Assembly (NCBI GenBank): GCA_964432595.1
Contig: CAYSOF010000002.1
Coordinates: forward strand, 248,001-312,000
Origin: DASYLJ01 sp964432595
Lineage (GTDB): Bacteria; Desulfobacterota; Binatia; DP-6
Direction of reading: 5' to 3'
DNA length: 64,000 bases
Numbering within the stretch: the stretch's first letter is position 1; every line of letters starts with the position of its first letter. This document shows, one piece after another, positions 9,300 through 17,905 of this stretch. A model generated the notes under the pieces. It saw nothing but the letters and a program-made list of their open reading frames with translations, was not told the origin of the DNA and ran no database searches. The translations under genes were made by a program, and so were the position numbers.

Positions 9300-10205
9300 T
9301 CAGCGCACGATGACGTCCGCGTCGAGGTTCAGGGCGTCGCGATCCTTCACCTGGACCTTCGTGCGGGTGATGTCGATGGTGCTGCCGTTGCCGCCCTCGG
9401 CGAAGATGCGCACCGAGGCGTCGCCGCCGTTGCCGCGGATCTGGCAGTTGCGGACCGCGGCGTAGCCGGGGCCGGCGGCGCCGGCGCTGCGCGCCGCGCG
9501 GCGGCTGCCGTGCGAGCCGATGATCACGTTGCGACCGGTGACGCGCACGTCCTCGATCGCGAGCTCGTCGCCGGCCGTGACGCGGGCCGAGCCCGAGCCC
9601 GACGCGAGGCGCGAGCCGCGGCCGACGCTCACCGAGCCGCCCGTCTCCTGACCCGTGCTCAGCTCGACCAGACCGGCCGCGCCAATGTTCGCCTCGTCAC
9701 CGACCGCGACGTCGCCGCTCTGCGACGTGATCGCGACCATCGCGAACTGGTTGCTCTTGCTCCGCATCTCGACGTTCGCGCCGACCTTGATGTCCTCGAG
9801 CGCGATGAACTGCATGATCGAGTCGGTCTGGAAGCGGAGGCCGTCGGCGATGTGCACCGAGCCGCCCGTCGACAGGAGGAAGAGCACGCCGCCCTGACCG
9901 GGCACCGTGATGTCGCCGAGCACGGTCACGTCACCGCTCGCCTTCACGACGACCGCGCGCTTCTTGCCGACGAACCGCGACGGGAACACCACGCCGACGG
10001 GACCGGCCTGGGGCTTGTACGCGCCCTCGGCCTTGTCCGTCGAGAACTGCCCGTCGTTGAGCAGCTTCCCGATCGGTACGTCACCCGGGCCGAACACCCC
10101 GTCGTTGTCGAGGTCGGCGAACGGCTCGCTCGCACCATAGGCGGCTCCACCCAACCCCACCGTGACGGCCAGTGCGATCATGAGCGTCTTCCGGTTCCTC
10201 AGCAT
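9300..10205 (-). CDS. Secreted protein, polymer/beta-helix-like, unknown function
   Basis: A 301-aa exported protein with a clear signal peptide (MLRNRKTLMIALAVTVGLGG, cleaved after AAYGA). The mature part begins with a short calcium-loop-like acidic stretch (DLDNDGVFGPGD). It then has repeating hydrophobic/glycine strands (SGDVTVLGDITVPGQGG, GGSVSVGRGSRLASGSGSARV) compatible with a right-handed beta-helix, similar in style to the passenger of the 4649 protein. It has no Thr linker and no C-terminal module. ATG 10205 is preceded by GGAGG 11 nt upstream, inside a locally A/T-richer leader. It is convergent with the 7946 gene. No recognised enzymatic motif. Confidence 0.7.
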   Translation of the reverse strand: MLRNRKTLMIALAVTVGLGGAAYGASEPFADLDNDGVFGPGDVPIGKLLNDGQFSTDKAEGAYKPQAGPVGVVFPSRFVGKKRAVVVKASGDVTVLGDITVPGQGGVLFLLSTGGSVHIADGLRFQTDSIMQFIALEDIKVGANVEMRSKSNQFAMVAITSQSGDVAVGDEANIGAAGLVELSTGQETGGSVSVGRGSRLASGSGSARVTAGDELAIEDVRVTGRNVIIGSHGSRRAARSAGAAGPGYAAVRNCQIRGNGGDASVRIFAEGGNGSTIDITRTKVQVKDRDALNLDADVIVR

Positions 10206-10579
10206 GCGCGTGTTCCTCCGTGATAGTTTGTTGATTGGATTGCGTGCGTGACGCGGTGAGGCGCAGGTCCAAGATGCATGCCACGCGCGCTCGACGTGGA
10301 ATTTCGCGTAGCGTGCGTACCGTCGTGCGCGCGCCGCACGGCGAGCGGGACAGCGAGTGCGAAGATCGCCGGACAAATCTGTCGGGGCCCCCGTCGCCAG
10401 CGTCGGAACGCTGCCGCATCCGCGTGAAGCCGTGCGCGCGTCCCGGTCGTCGCGCATGGCGTGCGCCGCACTCGGGGCGGTTCGAGTGCACTTGCCGCGG
10501 CGTCCGCAGCGGCGCGTCGCACGGTATCGCGTCACGGACGGGCAGGCGGGCGTCCGCGCGCGCGTCGCAACCGGGACGA
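10206..10579. other. Intergenic region, 374 bp
   Basis: No convincing gene in any frame; the open frames here are GC-driven shadows. The first 40 bp (10211-10250) hold the ribosome-binding site and a locally A/T-rich leader (TAGTTTGTTGATTGG on the + strand) upstream of the 9300-10205 gene, so its promoter probably lies here. I see no hairpin or repeat in the rest. Confidence 0.5.
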
Positions 10580-11656
10580 CTACATGGCGGTCGGCAGGAC
10601 GACCGGCTTCACGACCGCCGGATCGGCCAGCGCCGCGACCACCGCGTCGAGGTCGAGACCGCGGATCACGGCGCCGGCTCGATCGAAGAACGCCGGCTGC
10701 TCGCGCGCCAGCCGCGCGACGGCTGCCGCCGCCCCGTGCCAGTCGTCGCGGCCGGCGTTGATCGATCCGATGCGGAAGTGGTTGCCGGCGGTCCGCCGCA
10801 CGACGTCGCTCCCGGTGTGCGGCGCATGTGCGCCCTCCGCGATCCCGAAGTCGACGATGCCGCCCGTTGGCCCGAGACGGCCGGCCAGCTGCTCCACGCT
10901 CGATGGGCTGCCGCATGCGTCGAAGAGCAGGCGAACGGGCGGTCCGCTCGTGGCGGCGCGCGCCGGTGCGTACGAGGCGCCGAGCAGCCGCGCCAGCTCG
11001 GCCTGGCGCGACGTCTCCGGCAGGACGTCGACCGCGGTGACCTCGTACCCGCGGTGGCGCAGCAGGGCGGTCGCGAGCAGCCCGCACGCGCCCGCGCCGA
11101 GCACGACGGCCGCGCGCGGCACGATCTCCTCGTCGCCGGCGGCGATGCCCGTCCAGCAGTGCTCGAAGACGCGCAGCGCCTTCACGACGCAGGACATCGG
11201 CTCGACCCAGACGGCATGCTCCGGTGCGAGGTCGTCGGGCAGGGCGATCAGGGCGTCGGCGGTGCAGCGGAGCGCGGGCCGCAGTCCGCCGTCGAGGCCC
11301 GACAGGCCGCGCTCGACGAAGTGCCCCGTGTCGCGGGCCAGATGCGGCGCGCGGCGGAACGCGCCGGGCGCGCTCGCGACCGCCTCGCGCACGACGAGCG
11401 CATAGCGCTTGCCGGCGTGGATGCCGGGTGCCGTCTCCTCCGGACGGACGACCGTCTCATGGCCGGTGATGATGTCGCGTTCGCCGGCGGCGGGCCCGCC
11501 GTAGCGTCCGGCCATGAGCGCCCGGTCCGTGCCGCAGCAGCCGACGGCGACGGGGCGGCAGCGCACGAGGCCCGCGGCAGCGGGCTCGATGCGTGGCGGG
11601 AGCGCTCGAAAGCCCGGCGTCCCGGGCACGATGCCGATGGCGTCCACGAGCGGCAT
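10580..11656 (-). CDS. Zinc-type medium-chain dehydrogenase, glucose-dehydrogenase-like
   Basis: A 358-aa NAD(P)-dependent medium-chain dehydrogenase. The catalytic-zinc region VGCCGTDRALMAGRYG with GHE is arranged as in the glucose/galactose 1-dehydrogenase branch (CGTDxE...YG, GHE) rather than the ADH1 branch. The Rossmann motif is VLGAGACGLLA near residue 175. The structural-zinc cysteine cluster of classic ADHs is not obvious. Starts at ATG 11656. Possible substrates are sugars or polyols; the neighbouring CoA-transferase on the opposite strand does not settle this. Alternative: another polyol or threonine-type dehydrogenase. Confidence 0.75.
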   Translation of the reverse strand: MPLVDAIGIVPGTPGFRALPPRIEPAAAGLVRCRPVAVGCCGTDRALMAGRYGGPAAGERDIITGHETVVRPEETAPGIHAGKRYALVVREAVASAPGAFRRAPHLARDTGHFVERGLSGLDGGLRPALRCTADALIALPDDLAPEHAVWVEPMSCVVKALRVFEHCWTGIAAGDEEIVPRAAVVLGAGACGLLATALLRHRGYEVTAVDVLPETSRQAELARLLGASYAPARAATSGPPVRLLFDACGSPSSVEQLAGRLGPTGGIVDFGIAEGAHAPHTGSDVVRRTAGNHFRIGSINAGRDDWHGAAAAVARLAREQPAFFDRAGAVIRGLDLDAVVAALADPAVVKPVVLPTAM

Positions 11657-11717
11657 GCGGTCGTTGTAGCAAAGCCGGCGCTGGCGAGTCGCGGGTGGCT
11701 CGCCTACACGAGAGGAA

Positions 11718-12998
11718 ATGGCGGGACTACGGCTGGTGGATGCGGCGGAGGCGGTGGCGGGGGTGCGCTCCGGCGAGCGAATCTACTTCGGGACGGCGGC
11801 GGCCGACCCGCACGCGCTGGCGACCGCGCTGACGGCGCGCGCCGGCGAGCTGCGCGACGTGCGCATCGTACACAGCCTGGTCCTCGGCGAGGCGCCGTAC
11901 ATGCGGCCCGAGCACGCCGCGAGCTTCCGTCATACGGCGTTCTTCATCGCCGCCAACACGCGCGAGGCGGTGCGCGACGGGCGCGCCGACTTCATCCCGG
12001 TGTTCCTGAGCGAGATCCCCGCGCTGTTTTCCACGCGGCTGCCGCTCGACTGGGCCTTCGTTCAGCTGAGCCCGCCCGACCGCCACGGGTACTGCACCGT
12101 CGGCGCCTCCGCGGAGACCGTCGTGTCGGCCGTCCGCGCCGCCCGGCACGTCGTCGCCGAGATCAACCCGCGCATGCCGCGCACGCACGGCGACACGGCG
12201 GTGCACGTGTCGCGCATCGACTGCGCCGTCGAGGTCGACCACGCGCTGCCCGAGCTGGTGCCGCCGCCGCTCACGCCCGCCGCCACCGCGATCGCCAAGC
12301 TCGTCGCGCCGCTGATCCGCGACGGCGACTGCCTGCAGCTCGGCATCGGCGGCATCCCGAACGCGGTGCTCTCCGAGCTGCGCGGCCATCGTCGCCTCGG
12401 CATCCACACGGAGCTGCTCGTCGACGGCGTCGTCGACCTGGTCGAGTGCGGCGCGATCGACGGCAGCCGGAAGACGCAGTGGGCCGGGAAGATCGTGGCC
12501 ACCACGATCGCCGGCCGCCGACGCCTGTACGACTTCGTCGACGACAACCCGAGCGTCGCCGTCTTCGGGTGCGAGGTGACGAACGATCCGCACGTCATCG
12601 CCCGCAACGAGAACATGGTGGCGGTGAACAGCGCGCTGCAGATCGACCTGACGGGCCAGGTGGACGCCGACTCGCTCGGCACGGAGCTCTATTCGGGCAT
12701 CGGCGGCCAGGTGGACTTCCTGCGCGGCGCCGCGCGAAGCCGCGGCGGCCGTCCGATCCTGACGCTGCCGAGCACGGCGGCGAAGGACACGATCGGCCGC
12801 ATCGTGCCCACCCTGCCGCAGGGCTCGGGCGTCGTGACGAGCCGCGGCGACGTGCACTGGGTGGCGACCGAGCACGGCGTCGTCGACCTGCACGGGATGG
12901 GCGTGCACGAGCGCGCCCGCGCGCTGATCGGCCTCGCGCACCCCGCCTTCCGCGAGACGCTCGAGCGCGAGGCGCACGCGCTGCGCCTGATCCGGTAG
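11718..12998 (+). CDS. Acetyl-CoA hydrolase/4-hydroxybutyrate CoA-transferase family protein
   Basis: A 426-aa CoA-transferase. Family signatures are visible: AEINPRMPRTHGD near residue 150, LQLGIGGIPNAVL near 210, HTELLVDGVVDL near 230 (the glutamate of this segment fits the catalytic CoA-ester-forming Glu), and YSGIGGQVDFLRGA near 330. It transfers CoA between acetyl-CoA and a carboxylate such as 4-hydroxybutyrate, propionate or succinate, or hydrolyses acetyl-CoA. The ATG at 11718 has a GAGAGG ribosome-binding site. The stop is 3 nt from the stop of the convergent secreted-protein gene. The exact acyl donor cannot be read from sequence. Confidence 0.88.
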   Translation: MAGLRLVDAAEAVAGVRSGERIYFGTAAADPHALATALTARAGELRDVRIVHSLVLGEAPYMRPEHAASFRHTAFFIAANTREAVRDGRADFIPVFLSEIPALFSTRLPLDWAFVQLSPPDRHGYCTVGASAETVVSAVRAARHVVAEINPRMPRTHGDTAVHVSRIDCAVEVDHALPELVPPPLTPAATAIAKLVAPLIRDGDCLQLGIGGIPNAVLSELRGHRRLGIHTELLVDGVVDLVECGAIDGSRKTQWAGKIVATTIAGRRRLYDFVDDNPSVAVFGCEVTNDPHVIARNENMVAVNSALQIDLTGQVDADSLGTELYSGIGGQVDFLRGAARSRGGRPILTLPSTAAKDTIGRIVPTLPQGSGVVTSRGDVHWVATEHGVVDLHGMGVHERARALIGLAHPAFRETLEREAHALRLIR

Positions 12999-13001
12999 CG
13001 G

Positions 13002-13727
13002 CTACGGCAGGACGTCGAGGGCCTGACGCGCGAGCAGGCCGAGCGTGTTGCCGCAGCGGTCGCGGTTCGCGAGGCGGCGGCCGGCGTCCTGCACCTTCGT
13101 CAGCTGACGCCGGATGCGTGCCCGCTGCCGCACAGGCAGCGGGCCGCCGCGTCGCCAGGCGTCGTCCACCAGCACGCGCGCCTTCGCGAACGCGCGCGTG
13201 GCCTTCCGCGGGATGCGCACGTCGCACCCGGCCAGGTCCAGCGAGACGTGGACGGGACAGCGGAGCGCGTCGAGCGGATTGGCACCGTCGACGCAGCAGA
13301 GGTTCAGGTAGTCGACGTCGCGCGGCTCGTCGCCGTCGCGCGCGAGCGCCGTCACGCCGACCGGCGTGCCGACGGCCACGCTCACCGACGTCGGCTCGCC
13401 GCAGACGCCGTCCGTGCCGTTCGTCGCCGGTACGCCGAGGCTCAGGCCGGTCACCTCGATGCGGGTGACGCTGCGTGGGCTGCATCCGGGCGCGTCGACG
13501 GCCCGACACAGGCTGACGTCGAACCGGCAGGTGCCGTCGGCGGTCGCGTCGAGGTCGCAGGCGGCGTTGCCGTCCTGACAGACGACGCCGCTGGCGCCGG
13601 CCGTGGCGTCGACTCCGCCGAAGGCGACGGTGCAGTCGGTGTCGGTCAGACCGCCGCCGAGGACGATCGCGGAGGCGCGCGACGAGAGAACGGTCAGGAG
13701 CAGCGCGGTGAGCACTCGGACCCGCAC
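13002..13727 (-). CDS. Secreted cysteine-containing protein with helical C-terminus
   Basis: A 241-aa exported protein (GTG start 13727; signal peptide ending in RASA). The mature N-terminal half is beta-rich with eight or more cysteines (CTVAF, VVCQDGNAACDLD, CRFDVSLCRAVDAPGC, NLCCVDG). The C-terminal 75 residues are a basic helical region beginning CDVRIPRKATRAFAKARVLVDDAW. This resembles the C-terminal module of genes 4649, 6871 and 7946 in size, charge and position but lacks the CRL opening, so membership is tentative. Convergent with the CoA-transferase. Function unknown. Confidence 0.6.
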   Translation of the reverse strand: MRVRVLTALLLTVLSSRASAIVLGGGLTDTDCTVAFGGVDATAGASGVVCQDGNAACDLDATADGTCRFDVSLCRAVDAPGCSPRSVTRIEVTGLSLGVPATNGTDGVCGEPTSVSVAVGTPVGVTALARDGDEPRDVDYLNLCCVDGANPLDALRCPVHVSLDLAGCDVRIPRKATRAFAKARVLVDDAWRRGGPLPVRQRARIRRQLTKVQDAGRRLANRDRCGNTLGLLARQALDVLP

Positions 13728-13810
13728 ACTTCGTGGCTACGTCCGGCCCGGCGCACCGTCAAGCCGCTCGTTTGCTTGACACCCGCGGGCGTCGCGTCTC
13801 GACTGCCAGC

Positions 13811-15205
13811 ATGCTGACGCGGCGGCGGGTGTTGCAGGCGGGGGCGGCGGCGGTGCCGCTGGCGCTGGTCCCGGGATGGGTGCATGCGCGCCCGGTGAAG
13901 ACGGCCGTCGTCATCGGGGCCGGACTGTCGGGGCTGGCGGCGGCGTGGCGCCTCGTCGAGCGCGGCTGGCGGGTGACGGTGCTCGACGGCCGCGGTCGGG
14001 TGGGCGGCCGCGTCTTCTCGCATCGCTTCGCCGAGGCGCCCGAGCTGGTGTGCGAGCTCGGCGCGCAGTGGATCGGCGACGACCATCATCGGCTGCGCGC
14101 GCTGTGCGCCGACTTCGGCCTGGAGCTGATGCGGCATCGGTTCGTCGACACGACGCTGCTGCGCGACACGGTCGCGTCGGCGCCGGGCACGTGGGACTTC
14201 TCGCCCGCCGCGAACACCGCGCTCGAGACCATCCGCACGCGCTACGAGCGCATGAGCCCGCGGGATCAGCGCGCGTTCGACCAGAGCGACTGGTGGACGG
14301 CGCTGCGCGACGCGGGCTGTCCCGACGACGACCTGCGCCTCTTCGACCTGGTCGACTCGACCGATTTCGGCGAGAGCATCCGCATGGTGGGCGCGTTCGG
14401 CGGCGCCGACCTGCACTTCGGGTCGAACGACACGGTCGAGATGGACATGAAGGTCGTCGGCGGGAACTCGCGCCTCGTCGACGCGCTCGCGGATCGCGTC
14501 GGGCGGGAGCGCATCAAGCTCCGGCATCGCGTCGTCCGCGTCGTCGAGCGGCGCGGCATCGTGACGGTGACCGCGGTCGACGAGGCGTCGGGGCTCGAGG
14601 TGCCGTTCGTCGCCGACGCCGTCATCTGCACCGCGCCGGTGCGGGCGCTGCGCGACATCGTCTTCGAGCCGGCGCTGCCCGCGGCGCAGCGCGCCGCCGC
14701 CGACGAGCTGCAGTACGCGCGTATCATCAAGACGCATGTGCTCTGCAGCGAGCGCTTCTGGGGCGCCGAGAACTTCGCGATGGTGAGCGACCGCACGAGC
14801 CACTACTACTTCCACTCGACGCAAGGGCAGCCGGGCACGCGCGGCATCCTGTGCGCCTATGCCGTCGGCGACAAGGCCGACGTGCTGGCGTCGCAGGACG
14901 ACCAGCGCAAGCGTGATCTCGTGCTGGACGACATGGCGCCGTTCGTGGCGAAGGCGCGGCGCTACGGCATCGGCACCGCCGCCTACGCGTGGCAGCGCGA
15001 TCCGTGGACGCAGGGCGCGTATGCGTTCTTCCGGCCCGGCCAGTTCTTCGGGCTGCGTCCGATCCTCGGCCGGCCGCACGGCCGGGTGGTGTTCGCGGGC
15101 GAGCACCTCGCGGAGTGGGTCGGCTTCATGGAAGGCGCCGTCGTGTCGGGCGAAGAAGCGGCGGACCTCGTCGCCGCGCCGGCGGCGCGTCGTCGCACCG
15201 GCTGA
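13811..15205 (+). CDS. Flavin monoamine oxidase family protein, Tat-exported
   Basis: A 464-aa FAD-dependent amine oxidase. The N-terminus has a twin-arginine-type leader (LTRRRVLQAGAAAVPLALVPG), so the folded flavoenzyme is probably exported to the periplasm. The dinucleotide fold VVIGAGLSGLAAAWRL starts near residue 35 and is followed by VLDGRGRVGGRV. The C-terminal FAD-binding segment VVFAGEHLAEWVGFMEGAVVSGEEAA matches the family end. It oxidises primary or polyamines, or amino acids, to aldehyde plus peroxide; the substrate cannot be assigned. ATG 13811 was chosen because it places the RR motif correctly; no good ribosome-binding site precedes it. Confidence 0.85.
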   Translation: MLTRRRVLQAGAAAVPLALVPGWVHARPVKTAVVIGAGLSGLAAAWRLVERGWRVTVLDGRGRVGGRVFSHRFAEAPELVCELGAQWIGDDHHRLRALCADFGLELMRHRFVDTTLLRDTVASAPGTWDFSPAANTALETIRTRYERMSPRDQRAFDQSDWWTALRDAGCPDDDLRLFDLVDSTDFGESIRMVGAFGGADLHFGSNDTVEMDMKVVGGNSRLVDALADRVGRERIKLRHRVVRVVERRGIVTVTAVDEASGLEVPFVADAVICTAPVRALRDIVFEPALPAAQRAAADELQYARIIKTHVLCSERFWGAENFAMVSDRTSHYYFHSTQGQPGTRGILCAYAVGDKADVLASQDDQRKRDLVLDDMAPFVAKARRYGIGTAAYAWQRDPWTQGAYAFFRPGQFFGLRPILGRPHGRVVFAGEHLAEWVGFMEGAVVSGEEAADLVAAPAARRRTG

Positions 15206-15394
15206 CGGTCAGGTCCAGGTCGCGCGCATCTCGGCGCACGTCGCCTTGCCCTCCTCGTGCGACGGCACGCCGCGCATGCTCCGGAACGTCGGGACGGTGA
15301 CGTGGGAGGTGCGACGCCATCCCGTTCGGCGCCGCAGGACGACCGAACGCACGGAAAGGCGCACGCGCCGCTCGGCCCGTGGTAGGACGGCCGC

Positions 15395-16312
15395 ATGCTC
15401 CGCCGACTCCTGGCCGCCATCGCCCTGCTGACCGCGATCGTCCCGTCGCCCGCGACGGCCTCGTCCCGTGACGTGTGGGATCGCGTGCGCCACGGCTTCG
15501 CCGACAGCGGCGGCGTCCGCATTCACTACGCCGAGATGGGGCGCCGGAGCGGCCCGCTGATCGTCATGATCCACGGGTTCCCGGACTTCTGGTACTCGTG
15601 GCGCGACCAGATGGCGGCGCTCTCGCGCCGCTACCACGTCGTCGCGATCGATCAGCGCGGATACAACCTGAGCGATCAGCCGAGGAACGTCGAGGACTAC
15701 GATGTCGCCCTCCTCGCGAGCGACGTGGCCGCCGTCATTCGCACGGTCGGCAAGGACGAGGCCGTCGTCGTGGGCCACGACTGGGGCGGTGCCGTCGCGT
15801 GGACGTTCGCCATGCGGTACCCGGACATGACCGAGCGGCTGGTCATCCTGAACACCCCGCACCCGCGCGCCATGCTGCGCGAGCTGCGCGAGAACCCGCA
15901 GCAGCTGGCGAATGCCGCCTACGCGCGTGCGTTCCAGCAGGAGGGCGCCCACCTGCTGCTCACGGCCGACAACCTCGCCGGGTGGGTCACGGAGCCGCTC
16001 GCTCGGGCCCGCTACGTCGACGCGTTCCGGCAGTCGAGCATCGAGGGGATGCTCGCGTACTACAAGCAGAACTATCCGCGCGAGCCGTACGCCGACGTGC
16101 CGCTCCCGCTCGTGCAGGCGCCGGTGCTCTGCATCCACGGCCTGAACGATCCGTTCCTGCTCGCTTCGGGCTGGAACGGCACGTGGGGCTTCCTCGCGAA
16201 GAGCATGACGCTCGTGACGATCCCCGGCGCAGGCCACTTCGTGCAGTCGGACGCGTCGGAGCTGGTGACGAAGACGCTCAAGAGCTGGCTCGTCGCGGAG
16301 GGGATTCGGTAG
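15395..16312 (+). CDS. Secreted alpha/beta hydrolase, epoxide-hydrolase-like
   Basis: A 305-aa alpha/beta hydrolase with a signal peptide (about 23 residues, ending in ATA-S). Motifs fit the epoxide hydrolase/haloalkane dehalogenase branch: HGFPDFWYSWRDQM (oxyanion hole), VVGHDWGG with an aspartate nucleophile, a second acid in HGLNDPFL, and the catalytic histidine in GAGHFV. Tyrosines in the cap (LAYYKQNYP) fit the epoxide-opening pair. The predicted reaction is hydrolysis of an epoxide to a diol in the periplasm, an unusual location for this family. Same strand as the VOC gene 22 nt downstream, probably one operon. Confidence 0.82.
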   Translation: MLRRLLAAIALLTAIVPSPATASSRDVWDRVRHGFADSGGVRIHYAEMGRRSGPLIVMIHGFPDFWYSWRDQMAALSRRYHVVAIDQRGYNLSDQPRNVEDYDVALLASDVAAVIRTVGKDEAVVVGHDWGGAVAWTFAMRYPDMTERLVILNTPHPRAMLRELRENPQQLANAAYARAFQQEGAHLLLTADNLAGWVTEPLARARYVDAFRQSSIEGMLAYYKQNYPREPYADVPLPLVQAPVLCIHGLNDPFLLASGWNGTWGFLAKSMTLVTIPGAGHFVQSDASELVTKTLKSWLVAEGIR

Positions 16313-16334
16313 AAGCGACGCAGGAGGGCTCGTC

Positions 16335-16736
16335 ATGGCCAAGCTGTTCCGCGTGATCCTGCCCGTGGACGGCATCGACCGCGCCGCCGCGTTCTACGGC
16401 GCCGTGCTGGGTCAGTCCGGCCGCCGCGTCTCACCGGGCCGGCACTACTTCGACTGCGAGGGGACGATCCTCGCGTGCTTCGATCCGGTCGCGGACGGCG
16501 ATGGCTACGCGGCGCGTCCGCTTCCCGAGCCGGTCTATCTCGCCGTCGATGATCTCGAAGGCGCGCTCCAGCGCGTCACCGCCGGGGGCGCGACGTTCTC
16601 GGCCGTCGGCGTTCCCGGCGTCGGACCGCTCGGTGCGATCGCCACGCGGCCGTGGGGCGAGCGCTCGTTCTACGCCACCGATCCGTTCGGCAATCCGCTG
16701 TGCTTCGTCGCCCGCGAGACCGTCTTCACGGGCTGA
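16335..16736 (+). CDS. VOC family (glyoxalase/bleomycin-resistance-like) protein
   Basis: A 133-aa single vicinal-oxygen-chelate domain unit. The beginning (FRVILPVDGIDRAAAFYGAVLG) and end (RSFYATDPFGNPLCFV) are typical; the E and DPxGN segments sit at the usual metal-site positions. Ribosome-binding site AGGAGG precedes ATG 16335. It follows the epoxide-hydrolase-like gene closely, suggesting shared detoxification or catabolism. Its 3' end overlaps the convergent amidohydrolase by 11 nt. Substrate unknown. Confidence 0.8.
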   Translation: MAKLFRVILPVDGIDRAAAFYGAVLGQSGRRVSPGRHYFDCEGTILACFDPVADGDGYAARPLPEPVYLAVDDLEGALQRVTAGGATFSAVGVPGVGPLGAIATRPWGERSFYATDPFGNPLCFVARETVFTG

Positions 16737-17901
16737 CGGTCAGCTCGACGGCGTTCTCGCGCAGGATGCGGCGCTTCGCCGCGTCGTCGAACGGCGCCAG
16801 CTCGTCGACGTAGTCGAGCGGCCGCGGCATGCCCTCGATGTGCGGCCAGTCCGAGCCGAAGATCACGCGGTCGGCGCCCATGTAGGCGACGACCTCCTGC
16901 ACGTCGTCCTCCCAGAACGGGTTGATCCAGACGTGGCGCTTGAAGACCTCCACCGGGTCTTCACCGAACCAGCCGACGTACTTTTTCGCCGTCGAGCGCA
17001 GCTTGCGGAAGAGGTCGCCGAGGAATTCGGAGCCGTTCTCGACCGACGCCACCCGCACGCCCGGGAACCGCTCGAAGAGCTTGTCGAAGCACAGGGTGAC
17101 GAGGAAGTCGTGCGCGGCGCGCTCGATGTGGAAGAGCTTCACGTTCGGGCCCGACATCCCCTCGAACGACGCGCCGAAGCCGTCACGCGCGTAGCCCTCG
17201 CTCGAGTAGCCGCTGTCGCCCGCGTGCGCGACGACGGTGACGCCGGCCTCGGCGATGCGCGCCCAGAACGGGTCGAAGCGCGGGTCGGCCGGCGAGCACG
17301 GGCCGCTCGACGTCCACGGCGCCGCCGGCCGCATGCAGACGACGCGCGCGCCGCGCGCGAGCGCCCACTCGAGCTCGCGCACGGCCCAGTCGACGTCGGC
17401 GAGCGAGAGGTACGGCGCGGCGTAGATGCGGTCGCGCCACGCGAAGCCCCAGTCCTCGTCGAGCCAGCGGTTGAATGCGGTGAAGGTGATCGTCACCGCC
17501 TCGGGGTCGCGCTTCAGCAGCTCCTCGTAGAGCACGCCGAGCGTCGGGAAGAGCCAGACGGCGTCGAGCCCGTGCTCGTCGAGGACGCGCAGCCGCGCCT
17601 CGCGGTCGCGGTACTCGGGCCGGATGGGCTCGCGGTCGCGCAGGAACTCGAGCGGCGAGCGGCCCTCGGGATTGCCGCGGAAGTAGGCGTGCAGCGCGCC
17701 CGCCTTCGCGACGGGATTGAACGTCGGGTTGACCACCGCCCGGCTGACCCGGCCGGCCACCACGTGGTAGCGCCGGCCGTTGATCTCGGCCCACTGCACG
17801 GTGCGCGGACCGAGCCGTGGGTCGAGATGCCGCGTGAACGCGTCGAGCGCCTCGTAGTAGTGGTTGTCGGCGTCGAACGGCCGGTAGCCGAGGGCGGTCA
17901 C
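16726..17901 (-). CDS. Amidohydrolase 2 family protein
   Basis: A 391-aa metal-dependent hydrolase or decarboxylase of the amidohydrolase-2 family (aminocarboxymuconate-semialdehyde decarboxylase-like). The N-terminal DADNHYYE replaces the usual DxHxH; a catalytic aspartate is in IFGSDWPHIEG near residue 345, and VAHAGDSG provides the mid-protein metal histidine. Typically acts on aromatic ring-cleavage products. Start is GTG 17901, four bases after the TGA of the upstream gene, suggesting translational coupling. N-terminal H-x-H is incomplete (one histidine visible), as is common in this subfamily. Confidence 0.8.
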   Translation of the reverse strand: MTALGYRPFDADNHYYEALDAFTRHLDPRLGPRTVQWAEINGRRYHVVAGRVSRAVVNPTFNPVAKAGALHAYFRGNPEGRSPLEFLRDREPIRPEYRDREARLRVLDEHGLDAVWLFPTLGVLYEELLKRDPEAVTITFTAFNRWLDEDWGFAWRDRIYAAPYLSLADVDWAVRELEWALARGARVVCMRPAAPWTSSGPCSPADPRFDPFWARIAEAGVTVVAHAGDSGYSSEGYARDGFGASFEGMSGPNVKLFHIERAAHDFLVTLCFDKLFERFPGVRVASVENGSEFLGDLFRKLRSTAKKYVGWFGEDPVEVFKRHVWINPFWEDDVQEVVAYMGADRVIFGSDWPHIEGMPRPLDYVDELAPFDDAAKRRILRENAVELTVSP

Positions 17902-17905
17902 GACG

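Noticed and set aside
10235..13468. 1077-aa plus-strand frame crossing the dehydrogenase and CoA-transferase genes
   Set aside because: Composition is Arg/Ala-rich with no domains; the real genes occupy other frames in the same span.
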